This document shows positions 10,966 through 20,997 of a DNA stretch of 64,000 bases, piece by piece; position 1 is the stretch's first letter; the number at the start of each line of letters is the position of its first letter. Both the position numbers and the translations under genes were made by a program. Location of the stretch: NCBI RefSeq assembly GCF_000005505.3, contig NC_016131.3, forward strand, positions 63,349,355 through 63,413,354, read 5' to 3'. The DNA comes from Brachypodium distachyon (taxonomy: Eukaryota; Streptophyta; Magnoliopsida; Poales; Poaceae). Below the pieces are notes generated by a model. That model saw only the letters and a list, made by a program, of their open reading frames with translations. It did no database searches and had not been told where the DNA came from.

Positions 10966-13400
10966 GGTGTTGGAGGGCGAGGGAGAGGAGAGGGCGAGAG
11001 GGAGGAGGTCGGCGAGAGGAATGCCGAGCAACGCCGGGGTCGACTGCTTTATATATCGGCAGAATGCGAATCGGCGGGCGTGTGAACGCGGTGATTATGG
11101 GCGGTGGAACCGTCAGGAATGCGTGGGGGCGCGGCCGCATGGCAACCGGCGTGAGACCGCCATTAAAATCAACTCGGGAGCCGAGGAGAGCCGGTGAGAA
11201 ACCGGTGAGCTGATTAATTGGACGCTGACATCGTGGGCCCCCAAGACCGATTTACACTCATGGCGGATGGAGAGGATAGTCAGAAGGAGAGCGAGAGATA
11301 TTAGAAGAATGGATTTGAGAAATAAAGTACGGAGTAGGAGTAATGGGAGAACAGGGCAAGGATCCATTAAGCAAGAGCATTTTTACATTACCCTGGTACT
11401 CTATACATGGAGGTGGGAGTACCAATTAAATCTGACCATTGATTTAGCAGGGTATTTTAGGCCTCTTTCCTTCCTAATGCAATGCGGTGGAAATTAATTA
11501 ATTTTCTCTGTCGTGCGATGGGAAAAGAAAAGGAAACTGCTTCGTCCTCCTCAGGCCGCCCCGGCCTATTTCCAAACGGGCGCACGCCATGGCGGGCTGG
11601 TGGCTTCCTCCTCCGATTCTCTTCCATCAAGCAACCTCATCCTTCTCTCTGATCTGCATGCGTCGCTGCATTTCTCCGTCGACCGACGACGGCGCCTCGT
11701 TTCTCACTGCTTTTTCGACCACTCCGATTTACAGTGCACCGCCGTCGCCACCGATGGCCGCCACGGACGAAGCGCACAGACTCACCGGTGGGGAATCCAA
11801 CCGCTTATCCCGTCTCCTCCCCAATCCTTGGTAGTGGTCACTTCTGCCGCTGCCGTTGTTGTCTTGCCTGCCGTGGACAAAGCTGCGGAGCCACGCCGTC
11901 GGCCGCGCGTTCGGTAATGAAGAGGAATGGGGTTCATTCATGGGTGAAATTATTTCCCTTTTACGTGGGAACTGTCTGGATGTACCGTAAGATCACTCAC
12001 GAGAGAATAAAATGATGTGTTGATTACAGTTTTGCCCTTTAAATCAAGGTAATCCTCGATTTTTTGAGTCGGTACTCCGCTGACCGGGTAATGGAGTGCC
12101 AAATCATATTAACCATTAGATCTAGACAATTGGACGGCCTATAGTAATTGAAAGGTACCGTAAAAGAGCTCTTAAGCAAAATATTTATGCGGCACGATTT
12201 TTGCTGTTTAAATCATCACCATTTGGGAGGTCGAGCGGCTTGGACGGATGAAAGTGATAAATATTATCATTGCTACATGTTCTTCATTATTCATGATTAT
12301 ATTGAGAATCACTTCACGAATTCAGCCAAAAAGTTGAAAAACGCTCACACATGACTTTGAAGTGTAATGTATGTGAGAACAATGATAACCCGGAGGTAGA
12401 GAGCAAAAAAACTTGAGCATGTGTCAATTTCTATTTACACATGATATAGAAATAAGACATGTGCAAAAGAAAAAGAGACCAAAGTATAGCCTACGAAAAT
12501 AAACATATCATAATCGTTATATTCATATGTGCTCATGAAACACATCAACATTTAATTTAACGTTTTGATAAAAAAATCATTGTTTCGTAGCAACTCACGG
12601 ATCTTTTGCTACTAAAACTAATTTGACAGAAGTGCTTTTTGAGAAAAAAAATCAATGCATGGTGCATGCCTTAATCTTCTATATCTAAGTAGAAGCAACC
12701 TACTACTAGATTTCTCTAAACATGCAAGCATGCCACATCATCATATAATTAATTTGTTCACACCTATTTAGTGAAAAACTCATATTTTGCACATGCATGC
12801 ATGTTACTTCCATCAAGCTATTCCCATAAGTGAAAAATTTACAATGTCATTATATTTTTCAACTTTGAATACTTTTGTGTTAACTAAAACTAGTAAAAGA
12901 CATGTGCGTTGCTACGGAAGAATGAAAAACATATCAACCATTTTTTATTTCGGCTTAAAGCGAAACTAATATTTTGTACCTCTCTCGAAGCCAGACGGCC
13001 AACCGCATCCCTTCCTGCGTCCCTCTTCCGCACGAGCAGCCATGCTACTTAGAGCATCTTCAAGAGTTTCCCTAAATCTCATTCCCCAAATCTTATATAT
13101 GGAGATTTTCTGTCCCACATTTGCTTCTCAAATTTCTTTTTCTCTTCCGCAGATTCTCCAAATCTCATCCCCGATAGTTAACTTGTCTATATTATATCCA
13201 TATCTTCTAACCGATTTTGTAAACAACTATATGAAATCATATAACGCTTATCAACTTTATCATCTATATATTTGTAATAAGTATACTTTAAATTATGTAT
13301 TCGTATTTTAATTTAATTTCCCGTACATGCATGAGTCTCCTGTATCATGTATTAGTGCATCAATTAGATAAAAATAAATTAAAATATGTGCATCAATCTC
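10966..13400. other. Intergenic, repeat-rich spacer
   Basis: No real gene is recognised. GC-rich DNA at 11500-11920 gives several overlapping frames with no family features. It is framed by related arms near 11380-11460 and 12030-12130, both containing GGTACTC...GGAGTRCC and oriented as imperfect inverted repeats, so it may be an unclassified element of about 0.75 kb. From about 12140 to 13020 the DNA is AT-rich with no coding signal. A TCTTCAAGAGTTTCC-type repeat fragment begins near 13052. Confidence 0.35.
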
Positions 13401-13828
13401 CCCGTCGTGCTCTCTCTCCCCTCCCGTGGTCTCTTTCCTCTACCTTCCTCTGGCCCTTCTGCCCTCCTTGTTAGTTGTTAGTTGTTTGCCCGATGCGGTC
13501 AGGATGGATTCCCCAACTCCAGCGGCGTTCGGGGGGCAGGGACAGCTTGGGGGCGGCTGTCGAGCTGGGAGCAGCAGGCGGTGGAGCGTAGAGCAGTTGC
13601 AAGAACTGCCGTCTGTAACAAATACGGAGAATTTTAATTCCCAGAGGCCCCACCACGCAGAGTCATTACACGATTCCGGACAAAGCCTCGTAAATCCAAA
13701 TTACCCCCTTTGCTCCCGGGCAAATTGCAGAAACACCCTCCTCATTTCTCGCGGCGGCTACGGCGACACCGCAGATCTCCTCTCGCCCCTGGGCTCCGGC
13801 GACCTCGCTGGCCGTGTGAGCGGGAGAG

Positions 13829-16800
13829 ATGGATCTGTGGAACAAGCTGCGGAGCCTGGATGCCTACCCGAAGGTGAACGAGGACTTCTACAGTCGCACC
13901 CTCTCCGGCGGCCTCATCACCATCGCCTCCTCCCTCGCTATCCTCCTCCTCTTCTTCTCAGAGATCCGTATGTTCCTTCTCCCTCTCCGCATATCCATCT
14001 CAGTTCCCTTTTAATTTTCGCTTTCTCTAGCAGCCTCATAGTTCGATCTCTTCATCTCATGTCGGAGGCCTTGCGTGCGGTCCGATCATTATATGTGCTC
14101 CGATGCGAAAAGCGAGTACGTTCTTGGCGGATTGAAACGTATGTATGCTTCGTGGCCATGTGGTTGGTTTGAATTGAAAATAGTGGGTAAAAATTCGTAA
14201 TTCTATCATCATGATACATACATCTGAATCCCCGAATCGATTAGAGAAGTCTCGTGAGTAGGTTGCTGAAGGGTGGATGCGCTTGTTGCAAAGCGGGCGC
14301 CAGGGCGGCGCGTGGACTAGTTTGCAGCGGCAAATATGATCTACCGATTCTGCTTGTTGATTTTGGATGCTACTCCGTATATATGAGCTGGTGTCATCAG
14401 AGTCCCGGGTGTGACCTTCCATTGTCTAAAGAGTCCTGGGTGTGTGCGTGCCCTTTTTGTGTGTATGTGGTTAATTTCCGATCAGTTGATTTGGCTATGC
14501 TGTTATCGTGGTTGATTTTCCCCCCTCTTTCATTAGTATATAACTAGTAGAATTGGGTTCCCTTACTTATTGTATAAACATCCCTGTAGGCAAATACCCC
14601 CTCCGTTCCTAAATATTATAAGTCCTAATTTTGTCCTAAGTCAAAACACCTTCAAGTTTTGCCAAGTTTATAGAAAAAATTACTACGATCTACGATATCA
14701 AATGAGTATACTACTCCCTCCACCCCATATTAAGTGCCGAAATATTACATGTATCTAGATGTATTTTAGTATATAAATACGTCCATATTTAGACAAATTT
14801 GAGTCACTTGATATGGGACGGAGGAGTATGAAAACATGTATAATGAAAAATTTAATAAAACTAATTTGGAGTTTTAGATGTTGGTAGTTTTTTTTATATA
14901 AACTTGGTCAAACTTCAAGAAATTTGACTTAGGAAGAAGTTCTTATATTTAGGAACGGAGGGAGTAGGATTCAATTAGATTCTGGAACTCTTCATCATTT
15001 TGTTCTTATTACATATTTCATGAGTTTTAGATCAATATAAGGTGCAATGCCTTCTCATCTTATGACAGGACTAGACAAAGTCTTTTTAGCACCTTTCTTA
15101 TTTCATATTATGCATTAGCTTACTGCTGTGTTATCTTATATGCAGGGCTGTATCTATATTCTGCTACAGAGAGTAAGCTCACAGTTGATACCTCAAGAGG
15201 GGAAAGGTTACATATCAATGTTAGTGCAAATGCTCAATTCTGTCATTCGGAACTTTCCATTTATCTGTCTTGGTGTTAATTTCACCTCTACAAGCTATTT
15301 AGCTTTTCAGAAAGCATGTCATCAGAATCTATATATGCTAAATCTCATGCTCTTTATCATTTCGGCTGCATTTCAGGCTAGTCTATAAGCCTATTTGTTG
15401 TGGATGTTAGTAGATTGTATCATGGCTGTGGTAGTTAAATTGCGACCGGCAAGAAGGCCAAGCATGGAACCATACTGCAGCAGCACGATATCACATGTTG
15501 TAGAAGGACATGCAGCAGCAAGCACACAGAAGGGAGCAGAGTCTTTTAGGAAATAGTATTGCATTAGGAAGTTCAGGATTAAAGGAATCTAATTCGTTAG
15601 GAAAGGTCGAGTGCCTAAACATCCGCTATATGAGGATACCATGTATCTAGGTCTGAGTCAAGCAAAAAAAACAAATGTACTCTCTCCAAATAATTTCTCA
15701 TCTAGTCTGTCTATTTGGCACCCCACAGGCCACAGCCAATGCTGGCTTGCTATCTTCAGCACAGTAGTTACCTAGTTGTGGTTCTGGTTCCATAACACTA
15801 CTTACCTTTAATTCTGAAAAATTCTGTAATTATTTGCTTCATGCACTCAAGACTGCCTTCATCTCTGCAACTCAATAAATAGTTAAGAATATTCTTAGAT
15901 GTTGTAGTGATAGCCAGCTAGCTGAGAGTATTGCCAAGTTGTGTAAGCCCAGACCATATTTATCATTTCTTATGGGACACTTTCTGTTCTCTTGCATTGT
16001 TCTATTCTTTTGCTTTATTAACAAATGTGATCGCTTTTGCAGTTTGATGTTACATTCCCGGCTCTTCCTTGCTCTCTTGTTGCTATTGATACGATGGATG
16101 TCAGTGGAGAGCAACATTATGATATAGTATGTACAGACAGTTTTCAACAGTTTCATCCTTTCCTGTTTTGTTTTATATCCTGTGAAGTGTTTGCCGAGCT
16201 CTACTGCATATATCTGTTGTTTTGTCTGAGATGCTAAATGCCTACTTTGCAGAGACATGACATATTTAAGAAAAGAATAGATCATCTTGGTAATGTTATT
16301 GAATCAAGAAAAGACGGAGTTGGTTCCCCTAAGGTATGTTTTCCCAATTTAACTGAACTAGTTTATAAGTGAAACTGCTCTGGTTTTGTCTAATCCTTTA
16401 TCATAATTGGAACTGATTATATTTTTGAACATTGCTAATTCAACATCCATGGAAATTGATTAATTCATAATATAATTAAACTGTCATGCAGGACACTTTC
16501 TATTTACTCTGAAAGATAGAAATGTAAGCGCAAATGGATTTTGATTTCATAGAGTTTGCATAGCAATTGATTGTGACTGTTCATGCTATGTTTTTCAAGA
16601 ACCACGTAGGTTGAAATATCAAGTATTACTCCCTTATAAGGCATAGTTTGGTCAAGCACGGGGACCAAGCAGGGCATGCAATCGAGAATATAGTAGAGTT
16701 GCCATTCATAGTGTTGAAGTCTTAAAAATATGAGAAAGATTAGCTAGTGTGTTTGTTTACTCATAGATGTTGAAAGTGTAGATAATTGAAGAAAAGGAGA

Positions 16801-19800
16801 AAAAATGCCATTAAATTTGCAGGCACACCTTACATTTTGAAATTTGAAGCAATACTACAAGTCTTATGGAACCACAATAAAGAAATCAATTACACATTTG
16901 TAAATTCAGGCATGCTAGTGGCATGAAGTGACAGGTGTATTTTTCCTTATTTAATATAAATGACAAATATGCATATTAATATTAACGACCTTAAAGAGGG
17001 CTGGGAGAGAATAGAGAGGGAGAGCGAAGGGAAGGGAAGAGGATGTGGCAGGGAGAGGGGCATGAAAGAGATGTGAAGAGAGGGAGGGTGTGGCTGCTGC
17101 AGGCAATCCCCAACTCCCACTCTCACCCCTTACCCAACTGAGGAGCACTATACTCCGAAATGAGCCAGGTTGTAAGGTTTCTGTGACTGGATGGGCTTTC
17201 TGGATGTGGTAAGTTGTGGGCAGTAGCCCATCTCTCATAGTATTTTCTTAGGTTTTTCCTCTGTAATATGTGCGGTGTAAATGTTTTGGCAGCTGACTAG
17301 CTACTGACCGACTAGATCGATTAATCGTCCTACCAGCGGCCTAACTGCTTGTCACCTGCCACCGATTTCTCACCGACTAGTGACTTTCTGTACATTGGGT
17401 ATATGAGGGTGGCACCAGAATGTATGAGTGTAGGTACATGATACTACCTCCGTTCCATAATTCTTGTCTCAAATTTGTCCAAAAATGGATGCATCTATTC
17501 CTAAAAAGTGTCTAAATACATGTAATATTTTGACAAGAATTATGGAACGGAGGGAGCACTGCCTAACTGCTTGTCACCTGCCAACCAATTGCTCACCGAC
17601 TAGCGACTTTCTGAACATTGGGTTTATCAGGGTGGCACCTGAGTGTGCAAGTGTAGGTACATGATACTGTTCTTCCTTGACCTTGAACTCACTTTTGTGT
17701 CCTCTTTCTAGATTGAGAGACCATTGCAGAATCACGGTGGTAGGCTTGACCACAACGAGGCGTACTGCGGGTCTTGCTATGGTTCTGAAGAGGTGTGTGA
17801 TGTCTCTATTGCATTGATACCGTCTTTACATCCATCTTATTTTCCCCACCCTTGCTAAGTCTATAACCTTACAATTTTATTGAAAAATATTGAAGACGTA
17901 CTAATATAACACTTCCAATTGTACCAGTCAGACGATCAGTGTTGTAACTCATGTGAAGAAGTTCGTGATGCCTATCGGAAGAAAGGTTGGGCACTCACAA
18001 ATGTTGAATCAATTGATCAGGTATTGAACAATCATTCTCCTCCACTTATATTTGATAGCACAATCTTGTTCATTTACATGGTTTTTAGGAAGAAAAAAAA
18101 CTGTCTGTAGTTCCTCATAGTGACTTGTGATTCTCTTGTGTCCTTTCTCTGGTTATATGTGCTAAAAATGAAGTTGGTTATTAAAGCTATAAGTTGCAGC
18201 AGTAAAATTATAATTTTTGCAGTGAACCACATGTGGTAGAACATGAGCCTACTAATGTGTATGGTGTAAGTTGTGTTTCTTAATGACCTAACAGATTCAT
18301 TATGGTGTAGTTAAGCTAGTAAGCATTCCTGTCGGCTATCAACAATGTGTCCATAAAAAATTATAAACATATAATACAGTGACTTCTGTGTTATTATTTG
18401 AAAGTTATATTCTACAATAAAAACCCAAGGTACTCCCGGGTGTAGTTACTCCCATGTTGAATATTCTACCATATGATAGAATATATTCTACTTTATCACT
18501 TTTAATAAATTCAGATACTATTTATAAGATACTTCAAAGCGAACTACATGAAAAAATTGCAAGTTGGCACGCAGTTTTTACTATGTTTTAGAAATGTCTT
18601 CATATTTGTATATACAATAAAGTATGTTAAAAAACTGCATATTCTACCTAAAAAGTAGAATATATTCTATGTTCTACATACTACATACTACATATACTAC
18701 ATTCTACATTCTCCCGATTGCGCTATATTCTCCCAAATTTGTGTGAAACATACGTGGGAGTAACTACACCCGGTAGTACGAAAAAGTCCATAAAAAATTC
18801 TGGTTGTGCTGCTTATTTTTAGTGTTTTATTTTTGTTTGCTCCAAAACTCGCGATACTTATTGAGTTATTGTTACTATTTTTTCATTACTTGGCATGCTC
18901 TTCAGTGCAAGAGAGAGGGCTTCGTTCAAAGGTTAAAAGATGAACAAGGCGAAGGTTGCAACATTCATGGATTTGTAGATGTCAATAAAGTAGCTGGGAA
19001 TTTTCACTTTGCCCCAGGAAAACACTTGGACCAATCATTCAACTTCCTTCAAGATATGTTGAACTTTCAGCCAGAAAATTACAATGCAAGTACATTGATT
19101 TTTTTTTATTCATAGTGCTGAACCAATTATAGCATTGCACATAAACAACAACCTTTAATGGTCAATTACCCTCTTTCCCTGAAACAGATAAGTCACAAGA
19201 TAAACAAACTGTCCTTTGGGAAAGAGTTCCCTGGTGTTGTCAATCCTCTTGATGGGTATGATACACTGCTTGGTCATCAATTTTTCAATTCAGGAAGCAC
19301 AACATAAAGTTGTATCTCTTTGGTTCACAATTTCCATGTCCCTGATCCTCCTGAATATTTCAGTGTAGAGTGGAAACAGGAGCAGGCAACTGGGTTAACA
19401 GGAATGTACCAGTATTTTGTGAAGGTAACATTTTCATATCTAGTGATCATATTCCTTAATGTGCTCATTCATTATCACACTGTTGGGTATAGGAAGAGAT
19501 GCCATCCTATCTGATTCAATTTTCCTTTATGCAGGTCGTTCCTACTATCTATACAGATATTAGGGGGCGAAAGATTCACTCAAATCAGGTGAGGATAGTG
19601 GTTTAAATGTTCCTGTTGTTAAGACAAAGTTTGTGGTTAACTCTTAACTTTCATTTGCAGTTTTCTGTGACAGAGCACTTTAGAGAAGCAATTGGCTTTC
19701 CTAGGCCTCCACCTGGTGTATATTTCTTCTATGAATTTTCACCAATTAAGGTTAGGAAAGGATACCTCCTGCTTTTATCAGCATTGAAGCTCTACCAATA

Positions 19801-20997
19801 CTACTGCATAGTTCACAACTCTGTATATACTAGTGCAGTGCCCGTACATTGATACGAACTAATAAACCAGAGTACATGTTTAAAGAAGGGGAAATTGGCC
19901 ACAGGACACCGTTATTTTCAGGCCTTTGCCGAAACACGTCGCCGGATTGCGCGTTAGCCCGGTACCATTACAATTCTGTGGTCATTTGCTAAAAGGCTTA
20001 AAGCAGAAAGTTTGACTTTTTCACAAGAAATTGCCATCGTACCTCCAGAATTTTTCTAAACATGTGTTCAATCTGGAATATATGCCTGCACTAATTGATT
20101 TTGTGAACGTTTATGGTTTGACTTGAGGCTAAATGCCGACCAATTTTGTAATCAAATAATATCCAAAATTGACACCTATGCACTGCCTTTTAGGGCCAAA
20201 TTTCAATTAGACAAAATTTTTTTTGGGTTCAAAACCACCATCCTGCCAAGAAAAAAACGTCATCCGGAGGTAAAATGTCAAACTTTTTCCCTTTTGGGTC
20301 AGGCGGTGTGTTGTGGCAAATGACCACAAAATTGTAACGGTACTAGGCAAAGACGCAATCCGGTGGCAAAGTCCGGAAAATAACGGTGTCATGTGGCCAA
20401 TTTTCCAAGAATGTTGTATTATCATTTTCTGTTTCAAATCAAATACTGTCTATCTCATCTCAACGGTGTTTGCCAAATCAATCGTGGCATCGTCTGAATG
20501 TGATGGACCGCCGCCACCATAAGAGTAAAGATAATAAGTATTATATCTGGGCTGTATAGCTATATGCTAAAACAGGTGAAGCATAGCATTTAATTATTGA
20601 AATGGCACCTCAGTTTCTCTTTATCATGTTAGTCCCTTTTCGAGAACAATGTAGCAGTCACCATCTTGTACAAGTACATTGGCCATCCTCAAAATTAAAG
20701 TCACTGAGTTTGTCTGATTTCTTTGCCAGGTTGATTTTACTGAAGAAAATACATCGCTTCTTCACTTCCTGACAAACATCTGTGCTATTGTTGGAGGTCT
20801 GTCATGAACTTGTAACTATTTGTTGGTGCTGTTCAGGATAAATATGTTTTTGCATGTGTGCGGGGTAAAATTGCTAACCTCGTTCATACATCTTGATTCT
20901 CACAGGCATATTCACTGTGGCTGGCATAATAGATTCTTTTGTCTACCATGGCCATCGCGCGATCAAGAAAAAGATGGAGATCGGAAAGCTTGGATAA
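13829..20997 (+). CDS. ERGIC3/Erv46-like ER-Golgi cargo receptor, 13 exons
   Basis: Exons: 13829-13967, 15146-15219, 16043-16126, 16253-16333, 17712-17792, 17928-18020, 18906-19085, 19188-19255, 19364-19424, 19535-19588, 19661-19750, 20730-20796, 20906-20997. They join in phase to 387 residues, the normal length of plant Erv46 homologues. All introns are GT-AG except intron 7, which starts GC (AAT|GCAAGT). A membrane segment spans about residues 26-44 and a second lies near the C-terminus (ICAIVGGIFTVAGIIDSFVY), with a large lumenal domain between. Family marks are DVTFPALPC, SGEQH and the cysteine cluster CGSC (145-148) plus CCNSC (158-162). The tail is basic (RAIKKKMEIGKLG). Family members cycle between ER and Golgi in COPII/COPI vesicles and aid sorting of membrane cargo. 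The introns carry at least five MITEs but the coding frame is intact. Confidence 0.96.
14595..14966. mobile_element. Stowaway-type MITE, interrupted by a second MITE (Erv46 intron 1)
   Basis: The left end TACCCCCTCCGTTCCTAAAT and right end TTTAGGAACGGAGGGAGTA are inverted repeats with TA at the borders, typical of Stowaway (Tc1/Mariner) elements. The body is split by another MITE at 14712-14828. Confidence 0.85.
14712..14828. mobile_element. Nested Stowaway MITE inside the 14595-14966 element
   Basis: This 117 bp unit starts TACTCCCTCCACCCCATAT and ends ATATGGGACGGAGGAGTA, with inverted termini and TA borders. It lies entirely inside an older MITE. Confidence 0.85.
17340..17668. repeat. Direct duplication of about 107 bp flanking a MITE
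   Basis: Copy A (17340-17446) and copy B (17562-17668) both run from CCTAACTGCTTGTCACCTGCC to GTGTAGGTACATGATACT with few mismatches. The Stowaway element at 17442-17558 fills the gap between them. Confidence 0.85.
17442..17558. mobile_element. Stowaway MITE (Erv46 intron 4)
   Basis: The termini TACTACCTCCGTTCCATAAT and ATTATGGAACGGAGGGAGCA are inverted over about 25 bp. The element lies exactly between two direct copies of a 107 bp host segment (17340-17446 and 17562-17668). Confidence 0.85.
18430..18778. mobile_element. Inverted-repeat MITE (Erv46 intron 6)
   Basis: The left end TACTCCCGGGTGTAGTTACT matches the reverse complement of the right end AGTAACTACACCCGGTAGTA. The interior is AT-rich with repeated ATATTCTAC units and no open frame. 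Superfamily not assigned. Confidence 0.75.
19888..20406. mobile_element. Non-autonomous element with TIRs of about 100 bp (Erv46 intron 11)
   Basis: The left arm begins GGGGAAATTGGCCACAGGAC and the right arm ends GTCATGTGGCCAATTTTCC. The two are inverted copies over roughly 100 bp, including TGTGGTCATTTGC and CGGATTGCG blocks. There is no transposase. The long TIRs suggest a Mutator-like MITE; no clear target duplication was resolved. Confidence 0.7.

Noticed and set aside
15146..15208. Earlier GT donor at 15207 for Erv46 exon 2
   Set aside because: It would remove the conserved LHIN residues and break the phase; the GTTAGT donor at 15220 restores LHINFDVTFP.
19086..19091. GT donor at 19090 for Erv46 exon 7
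   Set aside because: It shifts the frame into the next exon and loses ISHKIN; the GC donor at 19086 keeps it.
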